This document shows, in pieces, positions 4,959 to 12,005 of a stretch of 13,427 nucleotides of DNA. Where the stretch lies: contig JAPFCT010000009.1 of NCBI GenBank assembly GCA_026169575.1, positions 1 to 13,427 of the forward strand, given 5' to 3'. The stretch's first letter is position 1. The number at the start of each line of letters is the position of its first letter. Position numbers and translations under genes: made by a program. Source of the stretch: Faecalimonas sp. GTDB taxonomy: Bacteria; Bacillota_A; Clostridia; Lachnospirales; Lachnospiraceae. Below the pieces are notes generated by a model. The model saw only the letters and a program-made list of their open reading frames with translations. It had not been told where the DNA came from and did not search any database.

Positions 4959-6857
4959 CTACTCAAGCTCAAACGCTCCCGTGTATAATTGATAATATTT
5001 TCCTTTCTGTGCGATCAGTGTCTCATGATCTCCTCTCTCGATGATATGTCCATGTTCCAACACCATGATCACATCCGAGTTCCGTACCGTAGAAAGGCGG
5101 TGTGCGATGACAAATACGGTTCTTCCTTCCATCAGCGCATCCATTCCGCGCTGCACGATTGCCTCTGTACGGGTATCGATCGAAGACGTCGCCTCATCCA
5201 TGATCATAACCGGAGGATCTGCGACTGCCGCACGCGCGATCGCGATCAGCTGGCGCTGTCCCTGCGAAAGGCTTGCCCCGTTTTCTGTGAGCGGCGTATG
5301 ATATCCTTCCGGAAGACGAGTAATAAAATCATGTGCTCCGGCAAGCTTTGCAGCCGCGATACATTCTTCCTCGGTCGCATCCAGCTTTCCATAGCGGATG
5401 TTGTCCATAACCGTTCCGGTAAAGAGATTTGTCTCCTGCAGGATCACACCGAGAGAACGGCGCAGATCTGCCTTTTTAATCTTATTGATATTGATTCCAT
5501 CATAGCGGATCTTTCCGTCTGCGATGTCATAGAAACGGTTGATCAGATTTGTGATTGTTGTCTTTCCGGCCCCGGTAGAACCTACAAAGGCAACCTTCTG
5601 TCCCGGCTCCGCATACAGCGTAATATTATGAAGCACCGTCTTCTCCGGCACATATCCAAAGTCCACATCAAACATCCGGACATCTCCGGTAAGTTTTGTG
5701 TAAGTCACCGTTCCATCCTGATGCGGATGTTTCCATGCCCATGTTCCGGTATGTTCTTCACATTCTTTGATCTCTCCGTTTTCTTCTCTTGCATTGACCA
5801 GCGTCACATAGCCTTCGTCAACTTCCGGCTCCTCATCGATCAATGTAAAAATACGGTCTGCACCTGCAAGTCCCATCACGACGGAATTGACCTGGTTTGA
5901 CACCTGGCTGATATTTCCGGCGAACTGCTTTGTCATATTCAGAAATGGAACAACAATGCTGATTCCGATCGCCATGCCGGAGATACTCAGGTTCGGCGCT
6001 TTCGCAAGAAGCAGGATTCCCCCGGTCAGCGCAACCGCAACATACAGAATATTTCCGATATTTCCTAATACCGGCATCAGAATGTTTGCGAACTTATTTG
6101 CACTTTCCGCATCATGAAACAATTCTTCATTGAGACGGTCAAAATCTGCCTCACTTTCTCTCTCATGGCAGAAGACCTGCACCACCTTCTGTCCATTCAT
6201 GATTTCTTCTACAAACCCTTCCACTTTTCCAAGTGCGACCTGCTGCCGTACAAAGTATTTTGCAGAATTTCCTCCGACCTTCTTTGTCACAAAGAACATC
6301 AGGATCACACCGCATACAACAACAATCGTCATCCACACACTGAAGTACAGCATAATTGAGAACACGGTCAGCACTGTGATCGAAGAAATCAAAAGCTGCG
6401 GAATACTCTGCGATACCATCTGGCGAAGCGTATCAATATCATTTGTGTAATAGCTCATGATATCTCCATGATTATGCGTATCGAAATATCTGACCGGAAG
6501 GTTCTGCATTCCATTAAACATTTTCACACGGAGCTTTTTCAAAAATCCCTGCGTGATCCCCGCCATCATCTGCGTGTAGGTGATTGCAGACAAAATGGAG
6601 AGGATGTAAAATACAAGAAGCAGCCCTACATAGTAAAAAATCTTTCCGGAAACTGCTTCCCAGTCCCCGCTCTTCCAGCTTGTCTCGACGATCGCGATGA
6701 CGTTCTGCATGAAAATAGCCGGGATGGAAGAAACGGCTGCACTGAAAATAATACAAAACAGCACGATCGGCATCTTCACCGGATAAAACTCAAATAATGT
6801 CTTGATCAGACGTCCCAGTGTTCCCTTTTTTGCTCTGTTTGGTCCCTTATTTTTCAT
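4959..6857 (-). CDS. Heterodimeric ABC exporter half (catalytic-site subunit)
   Basis: A fused permease-ATPase half-transporter, 632 aa, in the inner membrane. The six-helix exporter domain covers about 20-335 and the ATPase domain about 393-632. Motifs are Walker A GSTGAGKT (426-433), Q474, signature LSQGQ (530-534), Walker B MIMDE with catalytic Glu555, and His586. Its own Walker/Glu/His set is intact, but the signature is LSQGQ rather than LSGGQ; this complements the degenerate ATP site of the partner encoded just upstream. A hydrophilic insertion (about 343-392, with TWAWKHP) links the two domains. I use the ATG at 6857: AGGTG lies six bases upstream on the minus strand, and the start overlaps the upstream gene by 11 bp, indicating translational coupling. 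Longer in-frame starts to 6908 have no ribosome binding site. Substrate unknown; multidrug export is typical of this class. Confidence 0.92.
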   Translation of the reverse strand: MKNKGPNRAKKGTLGRLIKTLFEFYPVKMPIVLFCIIFSAAVSSIPAIFMQNVIAIVETSWKSGDWEAVSGKIFYYVGLLLVFYILSILSAITYTQMMAGITQGFLKKLRVKMFNGMQNLPVRYFDTHNHGDIMSYYTNDIDTLRQMVSQSIPQLLISSITVLTVFSIMLYFSVWMTIVVVCGVILMFFVTKKVGGNSAKYFVRQQVALGKVEGFVEEIMNGQKVVQVFCHERESEADFDRLNEELFHDAESANKFANILMPVLGNIGNILYVAVALTGGILLLAKAPNLSISGMAIGISIVVPFLNMTKQFAGNISQVSNQVNSVVMGLAGADRIFTLIDEEPEVDEGYVTLVNAREENGEIKECEEHTGTWAWKHPHQDGTVTYTKLTGDVRMFDVDFGYVPEKTVLHNITLYAEPGQKVAFVGSTGAGKTTITNLINRFYDIADGKIRYDGININKIKKADLRRSLGVILQETNLFTGTVMDNIRYGKLDATEEECIAAAKLAGAHDFITRLPEGYHTPLTENGASLSQGQRQLIAIARAAVADPPVMIMDEATSSIDTRTEAIVQRGMDALMEGRTVFVIAHRLSTVRNSDVIMVLEHGHIIERGDHETLIAQKGKYYQLYTGAFELE

Positions 6858-8592
6858 CGTCATCACCTGCCTTATTCTGAGATGTATATACTTCTCTGTA
6901 AATTTCATTCTCTTTCAGAAGTTCCTCATGCGTTCCGACTGCATTGATCGTACCACCCTCCATGACAATGATCCGGTCTGCATCCTGCACGGAGGAAGTT
7001 CTCTGTGCAATGATGATCTTTGTCGTCTCCGGAATGAAATCGCGGAATGACTGGCGGATCAGCGCATCTGTCTTCGTGTCTACTGCACTTGTCGAATCAT
7101 CAAGAATCAGGATTTTCGGTTTCTTTAAGAGCGCTCTCGCAATACAGAGACGCTGCTTCTGTCCACCGGATACATTCGTTCCTCCCTGCTCAATATGGGT
7201 ATCATAGCCCGCCGGAAACTGTCTGATAAATTCATCTGCCTGAGCCAGTTTACATGCCTCGATCAGTTCCTCGTCCGTCGCTTCTTTATTTCCCCAGCGA
7301 AGATTTTCCTTAATCGTACCGGAGAACAGAATGTTTTTCTGCAATACAACCGACACCTGGTTTCTCAACGTCTCCAGATCATACTCCCTGACATCGCGGC
7401 CTCCAACTTTGACACATCCCTCCGTCACATCATACAGACGGGAGATCAGCTGGATCAAAGAAGATTTCGAAGATCCGGTTCCTCCGATGATACCGATCGT
7501 CTCACCGGATCTGATATGCAGATCGATATTTGCAAGAGCCATCTTCTCTGCATTTTTCGAATATTTGAAATTTACCTTGTCAAAATCAATGGAACCATCT
7601 CTGACTTCATAAACCGGATGCTCCGGATTCTTGATCGTGCTTTCTTCTGAGAGCACTTCCACGATACGTTTCGCCGACTCACTTGCCATTGTGATCATCA
7701 CAAAGACCATAGAGATCATCATCAGACTGCTCAGAATCTGGAAGCTGTATGTCAGCAGGGCAGAAAACTGTCCTACGTCCAGATCGAGTCCTCTTGATGT
7801 GATGATCGTATAAGAGCCGAAAGAAAGCACAAAGATCATGACCGCATACATGCAGAACTGCATCAGCGGATTGTTAAATGCCAGGATTTTCTCTGCTCTT
7901 GTAAAGTCCTGACAGATGTCATCTGCTGCTGCTCCGAATTTCTCCTTCTCATACTCTTCACGGACATAGGATTTCACAACCCGGATTCCCTTTACATTCT
8001 CCTGAATGGAATTATTCAGGCGGTCGTATTTCTTAAAGACTTTCCGAAACAACGGCATTGTCAGCCGGATGATCAGCGCCAGCCCCGCGCCGAGTACCGG
8101 AACAAGAATGACGAAGATCCATGCCATCTTTCCTCCCATGATAAATGCCATCGCAAAAGAAAAGACCAGCATCAGCGGACAGCGGATCGCAATCCGGATG
8201 ATCATCATATATGCCATCTGTACATTCATCACATCCGTCGTAAGTCTTGTCACAAGAGACGAGGTAGAAAACCGGTCGATGTTCTTAAAGGAATACGTCT
8301 GGATTTTGTAGAACATATCCTTTCTTAAATTTTTGGCAAATCCGCAGGAACCGGTCGCTGCCGCTGTCCCTGCCATCGCACCGAACAACAGCGAAACTGC
8401 CGCCATCACAAGCAGGATCAATCCATATGCTGCGATCACAGAAAAACTGCATCCCGCTTTGATCTCATTGACAAGCTGCGCGATGACAAACGGAATGATA
8501 CATTCCATAACTACTTCCAGCGACACATAAATCGGTGCTTTGATCGAAGCTGCCTTATACTCTCTGATACATTTTGAAAGTTCTTTTATCAC
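6847..8592 (-). CDS. Heterodimeric ABC exporter half (degenerate-site subunit)
   Basis: A 581-aa permease-ATPase half-transporter. The six-helix domain covers about 15-315 and the ATPase domain about 333-570. Walker A is GGTGSSKS (370-377), with Ser for the usual Gly before Lys; Q418; signature VSGGQ (474-478). Walker B ends LILDD, with Asp499 at the catalytic Glu position, and the switch His is Gln530 (IIIAQRTSS). These changes mark the non-catalytic site of heterodimeric exporters such as TM287/288, BmrCD and LmrCD. The start is GTG (8590-8592) with AGGAGG (minus strand, 8601-8606) eight bases upstream; no ATG fits. It is the first gene of the operon and overlaps the second by 11 bp. The transcript starts at a strong promoter covered by repeated operator-like motifs, so induction by a drug or envelope stress via an unlinked repressor is likely. 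Confidence 0.93.
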   Translation of the reverse strand: MIKELSKCIREYKAASIKAPIYVSLEVVMECIIPFVIAQLVNEIKAGCSFSVIAAYGLILLVMAAVSLLFGAMAGTAAATGSCGFAKNLRKDMFYKIQTYSFKNIDRFSTSSLVTRLTTDVMNVQMAYMMIIRIAIRCPLMLVFSFAMAFIMGGKMAWIFVILVPVLGAGLALIIRLTMPLFRKVFKKYDRLNNSIQENVKGIRVVKSYVREEYEKEKFGAAADDICQDFTRAEKILAFNNPLMQFCMYAVMIFVLSFGSYTIITSRGLDLDVGQFSALLTYSFQILSSLMMISMVFVMITMASESAKRIVEVLSEESTIKNPEHPVYEVRDGSIDFDKVNFKYSKNAEKMALANIDLHIRSGETIGIIGGTGSSKSSLIQLISRLYDVTEGCVKVGGRDVREYDLETLRNQVSVVLQKNILFSGTIKENLRWGNKEATDEELIEACKLAQADEFIRQFPAGYDTHIEQGGTNVSGGQKQRLCIARALLKKPKILILDDSTSAVDTKTDALIRQSFRDFIPETTKIIIAQRTSSVQDADRIIVMEGGTINAVGTHEELLKENEIYREVYTSQNKAGDDDEK

Positions 8593-8629
8593 TTCACATT
8601 CCTCCTATTTTCAAATTTTTCGTAAAAAC

Positions 8630-8709
8630 AAGGTACCTCAACATAGATTGTTAGATACCTTACTTTCTTATTATAACACTATAAATTTTAAATTGCAAGG
8701 TTCCTAACA
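8630..8709. promoter_or_regulatory. Operator-like motif cluster at the ABC operon promoter
   Basis: Three related 13-14-mers occur: AAGGTACCTCAACA (8630-8643, +), its partner in opposite orientation reading AAGGTATCTAACA on the minus strand (8649-8661), and AAGGTTCCTAACA (8697-8709, +). The first two form a 32-bp imperfect palindrome just downstream of the expected start site. The third overlaps the -35. This layout suits repression by a dimeric regulator, perhaps MarR or TetR type, that is not encoded in this window. Confidence 0.65.
8670..8698 (-). promoter_or_regulatory. Promoter of the ABC exporter operon
   Basis: On the minus strand, TTGCAA (8698-8693) is followed by 17 bases and a perfect TATAAT (8675-8670). 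Transcription would start near 8663 and leave a leader of about 70 bases before the GTG start. Confidence 0.82.
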
Positions 8710-8761
8710 TTATTTTCCTGATCTTTTTTGACGGAAATCTGTCTGCCGTCTGATAACGATC

Positions 8762-8807
8762 AAAAAAAGAACTGCTGCAAAATGATCTTTTCATTTTCCA
8801 ACAGTTC
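8762..8807 (-). terminator. Terminator of the DUF368 gene
   Basis: Read on the minus strand, GAACTG (8807-8802) pairs with CAGTTC (8774-8769). After a small internal loop, AAAATG pairs with CATTTT. Seven T residues (8768-8762) follow. It lies 25 bases after the stop codon. Confidence 0.85.
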
Positions 8808-8832
8808 CCCAAAAAGGATTTTTTCCTATTGC

Positions 8833-9681
8833 TTATTCTCCGCCAAGTTTGTTGGCTACCAGCCATCCAAGTCCAAATGTCACTACTCCGATTCCGATCG
8901 TCACTACTGACAGTCCTGACCAGTTCGTCTTCATCAGGATCGCGATCGGCGATGCAACGATCAGACCAATGATTCCATAGTACGCGTGGATCTCCGCCTT
9001 CGAGAAAATAAATTCGATCAGCTTCGCGATCACTCCGATTCCGATCAGAACACCAATTCCAAACGGTGCAAGTACGCCGACACCCTTCATCAGCCCTGCC
9101 ATATCAAATTTTACAAGTGAATCTACAAATAAGTTAATCGTCTTTAAGATCACATCATAATATCCAAGCAGCATCAGCATCATCGAACCACTGACCCCCG
9201 GCACGACCATCGTAGCCGCTGCGACAACACCGACAAAGAATAATTTGATCACATTGACCAAACCAAACGTAACATCTGCCGCTTTTCCTCCGGTCTCTCC
9301 GAGCATCGCCATCACGATCACGACTGCAAAAAAGACAAGAAACGGAATGATTTTCCCGATCGTGACAGAATGTCCTTTCACCTTCTTTACAATATACGGA
9401 AGACTTCCGACGATCAATCCGCAAAATGCGAAATTCGTCGGGATCGGATAAGTATCCAGTAAAAATTCAAATAGTTTCGATAATACTACGATTGCGATCC
9501 CTGCCCCTGCAAAAATCGGGATCAAAAGTTTCATACTCTGTTTAAATTCGCTCTTTAAATGGGTGATCGAGTGGATCAGCTTGTCATAAAGACCCATGGC
9601 AACCATCATCGTACCGCCGCTGACTCCCGGAATAATATTGGCAATTCCGACAACCATCCCCTGCAATATCTGTTTCAGCAT
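8833..9681 (-). CDS. DUF368/PopT-family polyprenyl-phosphate transporter
   Basis: A 282-aa membrane protein of the DUF368 family, members of which (PopT) were shown to recycle undecaprenyl phosphate across the cytoplasmic membrane for cell-wall synthesis. The two-fold internal repeat is visible: PGVSGGTM at 18-25 and PGVSGSMM at 161-168, each followed by a (M/L)GLYD or LLGYYD stretch. About eight hydrophobic segments follow the repeat logic. I start at the ATG at 9681, where AGGAG lies eight bases upstream on the minus strand; an in-frame upstream start at 9747 would place a basic non-membrane stretch before the conserved beginning and has no ribosome binding site. The gene has its own promoter (9716-9744) and terminator (8762-8807), so it is a single-gene unit. 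The family call is confident; the lipid substrate is inherited from the family. Confidence 0.9.
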   Translation of the reverse strand: MLKQILQGMVVGIANIIPGVSGGTMMVAMGLYDKLIHSITHLKSEFKQSMKLLIPIFAGAGIAIVVLSKLFEFLLDTYPIPTNFAFCGLIVGSLPYIVKKVKGHSVTIGKIIPFLVFFAVVIVMAMLGETGGKAADVTFGLVNVIKLFFVGVVAAATMVVPGVSGSMMLMLLGYYDVILKTINLFVDSLVKFDMAGLMKGVGVLAPFGIGVLIGIGVIAKLIEFIFSKAEIHAYYGIIGLIVASPIAILMKTNWSGLSVVTIGIGVVTFGLGWLVANKLGGE

Positions 9682-9708
9682 CCATCCTTCTCCTTTCCAA
9701 TGCGCTCT

Positions 9709-9744
9709 GCTAAAAAATTTAGCATAAATCCTTCTTTTTTTCAA
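9709..9744 (-). promoter_or_regulatory. Promoter of the DUF368 gene with a palindrome over the -10
   Basis: On the minus strand, TTGAAA (9744-9739) is followed by 17 bases and TAAATT (9721-9716), preceded by TGC as an extended -10. The -10 lies inside a 15-base inverted repeat GCTAAAAAATTTAGC (9709-9723, + strand reading), which could be an operator or chance in an AT-rich stretch. Confidence 0.6.
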
Positions 9745-9798
9745 CATTTCCGCTCTGATTTACGAAAATTTCATTTCTTGTTCGCGTCTGCCTGTCTC

Positions 9799-11001
9799 TT
9801 ACTGTCCCTGCTCTGAAAAATACTGTCTTGCAAGCTCCTGAAATTTCGGAAGCGCTCCAACGATCGTCTCATATGCCACACAATAGGCGATCCGCACATA
9901 TCCCGGACATCCAAAAGAACTTCCCGGAACAAGGAGGATATTGTATTTTTTTGCTGCCTCGCAGAATGCTTTCTCATCTTCGATCGGAGATTTCATAAAC
10001 AGATAAAAGGCTCCCTGCGGCCGGATGCATGTAAAACCACACTCTGTCAGTCCATTATAGAGCATCTCCCGGTTCTTATTATAATAAGTAAGATCTGTCT
10101 TCTCATCCATGCATTTTGCCACAACTTTCTGAAGCAGGGTCGGTGCATTGACAAATCCCAGGATCCGGTTTGCCACACCTGCCGCCGCGATCACCTCCTC
10201 GCTGTCTGCCACCTCATCGGGAATGACAAGATAGCCGATCCGCTCTCCCGGAAGAGACAGCGACTTACTGTAAGAATATGCCACGATCGTATTTTTATAG
10301 TACTTTGTCAGATAAGGTACTTCAGCTCCGTCAAAGACAAGCTCTCTGTAAGGTTCATCGGAGATCAGATAGATATCTGTCCCATACTCCTTCTGCTTCT
10401 CCTCCATGATTTGTGCCATTTCCCGGATCGTCTGTTCAGAGTAGATCACTCCAGTCGGATTGTTCGGCGTATTGACAATGACTGCCTTTGTCCGGGGCGT
10501 GATCTTTGCCGCAAATTCATCAAGCTTTGGCTGAAAAGTTTCTGTATCCGGCGAGATTTCCACGAGAATGCCATCCACATTTGCCGTGTAACTCCGGTAC
10601 TCTCCAAAATATGGTGCGAAAACAATCACTTCCTCCTGCGGATTGACAAGCGTTTTCAGGATTACATTCAGTCCCCCTGCCGCCCCCACTGTCATAATGA
10701 TATTTTTGGCAGAAAATCTCGTCTGAAATCTCTCATTTAAAGACTCTGCCACCGTTTTCCGCACTTCTTCATATCCTGCATTGCTGTTTGTGTAGCCATG
10801 AAGTTCCAGAGGCTTCTCCTCTGTGACAAGGGAAATGATCGCCTCTTTCACCGCCTGCGGCGCCTCCACATTTGGATTGCCGAGGCTGAAATCAAACACA
10901 TTCTCTCTTCCGTACTGCTTTGCAAGGCGGTTTCCCTCCTCAAACATTGCGCGGATGGCGGAACTGTTTGCCACCATCCCTTTCATCTTTTCTGCGATCA
11001 T
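9799..11001 (-). CDS. Pyridoxal-phosphate aminotransferase, class I/II
   Basis: A 400-aa cytoplasmic fold-type I aminotransferase of the aspartate/aromatic aminotransferase superfamily. Visible features are FDFSLGNPN (36-44), the GAAGGLN cofactor-phosphate loop (106-112), NTPNNPTG (177-184) with the ring-contacting Asn, SDEPY (214-218) with Asp215 for the pyridine nitrogen, the Schiff-base Lys246 in SYSKSLSLPGERIGY, and the substrate carboxylate Arg370 in GYVRIAYC. Length is normal for the family. AAGGAGAGG lies just before the ATG on the minus strand. The start overlaps the stop of the upstream acyltransferase-like gene in an ATGA arrangement, so the two are translationally coupled. The amino-acid substrate cannot be chosen from the motifs. 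No strong terminator follows within the 117-base gap. Confidence 0.93.
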   Translation of the reverse strand: MIAEKMKGMVANSSAIRAMFEEGNRLAKQYGRENVFDFSLGNPNVEAPQAVKEAIISLVTEEKPLELHGYTNSNAGYEEVRKTVAESLNERFQTRFSAKNIIMTVGAAGGLNVILKTLVNPQEEVIVFAPYFGEYRSYTANVDGILVEISPDTETFQPKLDEFAAKITPRTKAVIVNTPNNPTGVIYSEQTIREMAQIMEEKQKEYGTDIYLISDEPYRELVFDGAEVPYLTKYYKNTIVAYSYSKSLSLPGERIGYLVIPDEVADSEEVIAAAGVANRILGFVNAPTLLQKVVAKCMDEKTDLTYYNKNREMLYNGLTECGFTCIRPQGAFYLFMKSPIEDEKAFCEAAKKYNILLVPGSSFGCPGYVRIAYCVAYETIVGALPKFQELARQYFSEQGQ

Positions 11002-11906
11002 ACGATCCTCTCCTTCTTTGTCACAGTTCCTTTTTCCACAAGGAATGCCGGGCGGTAGGAAAGCTTTGCCTTTCGAAGTCCTTCTGCCCCGGTATCCTCC
11101 TCACGGTTAATATATTTGTAATTCCTGCATTCATGCTCTACAAACTGCTGGTTGATCATCGGGTAGGCGCCCTGGATCTCCGCAAATGCTTTCTCAATAT
11201 GCACGACAAACGTATCTGCACTGACTTCTTCTCCCAGTGTAAATGCAACTACCTTTCCATCTACCCGCAGAAGACCTCCGGTCAGTTCCAGTTCTTTGTA
11301 AAGGCGCAGAGAATTAAGTGTCACACACATTTCCGCATTTTTCTCTTCATCTGCCTCACATCCGTTTTCACATCTCCACTGAAGCGCCATCTGGAAGCAC
11401 TCTTCAATATTTTCTTCTGTGATTCTTTCATAAGACCAGTCTTCATTGACCAGCTTAAACTTATTGATATGATTCCGCTTGCCATGCAGCTTCTTGCCGG
11501 AAAGGGTCTCCAGCTTCTCGGACTCATAGACATAATCTGCACTGTCTCTGTCGTACTCAATCTCAAACTGTCCCGGATACCACTCCTCCAGCTGTTCAAA
11601 ATTTTCTTCTGTGACACAGTACATCGTAAACGGATATCCCTGCTCTTTGCTGTATTCCATCAGCACTTCGATCGCCCGTCTCACATCGTCCGGCGCCCCG
11701 ACCGGATAGGCGAAAGACAGTCCATTTTCATTTGACCGGAAAACTACCGTGTTTTCTACCATCGCATAGCCTACCTGGTAAAACTTCGCCCACAAATATA
11801 CATTGACAAATGTGCGCTCACAACTTCTTGACGGATAATTCCGAAAATAGGACGTCAAAAGTTCTTTGTCTTCCAAAGACGGTCTTTGAAAATCTATCGT
11901 TATCAT
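10998..11906 (-). CDS. DUF2156/LPG-synthase C-terminal-like acyltransferase fold protein
   Basis: A 302-aa soluble protein of the DUF2156 type, related to the C-terminal GNAT-fold domain of phosphatidylglycerol lysyltransferases (aminoacyl-tRNA-dependent transferases), but lacking any membrane domain. Recognisable stretches are ADYVYESEKLETLSGKKLHG then KRNHINKF (123-150) and NREEDTGAEGLRKAKLSYRP (267-286). The start is the ATG at 11906, with AGAGGTGG upstream on the minus strand; the reading frame is open to 11990 but without a ribosome binding site. It ends in a 4-bp overlap with the aminotransferase gene. Substrate and product are unknown. The coupling to an aminotransferase hints at amino-acid or acyl-amino metabolism, which is inference. 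Confidence 0.85.
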   Translation of the reverse strand: MITIDFQRPSLEDKELLTSYFRNYPSRSCERTFVNVYLWAKFYQVGYAMVENTVVFRSNENGLSFAYPVGAPDDVRRAIEVLMEYSKEQGYPFTMYCVTEENFEQLEEWYPGQFEIEYDRDSADYVYESEKLETLSGKKLHGKRNHINKFKLVNEDWSYERITEENIEECFQMALQWRCENGCEADEEKNAEMCVTLNSLRLYKELELTGGLLRVDGKVVAFTLGEEVSADTFVVHIEKAFAEIQGAYPMINQQFVEHECRNYKYINREEDTGAEGLRKAKLSYRPAFLVEKGTVTKKERIV

Positions 11907-12005
11907 TTTATTCCACCTCTTCTCAAAATCTGCTTTCATCTGTTTCTGTTTTTCTGCTTCCTGCCTGCTTCTTTGGAAGCACGTTTCCATGCAATTTCTG
12001 TATGA

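Noticed and set aside
4989..5900. 303-aa open frame on the plus strand
   Set aside because: It is antisense to the conserved ATPase domain of the 632-aa ABC subunit, is rich in Cys/Arg/His and has no recognisable domain; it is a shadow frame.
6858..6908. 17-residue N-terminal extension of the second ABC subunit
   Set aside because: It would lie wholly inside the upstream ABC gene and lacks a ribosome binding site, whereas the ATG at 6857 has AGGTG six bases upstream.
10920..11735. 271-aa open frame on the plus strand
   Set aside because: It is antisense to the DUF2156 gene and the aminotransferase 5' end, with no ribosome binding site or family similarity.
11955..11981. Hairpin TGCTTCC/GGAAGCA between the partial ABC gene and the DUF2156 gene
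   Set aside because: It has a 7-bp stem with no T tract on either strand, so it is not supported as a terminator.
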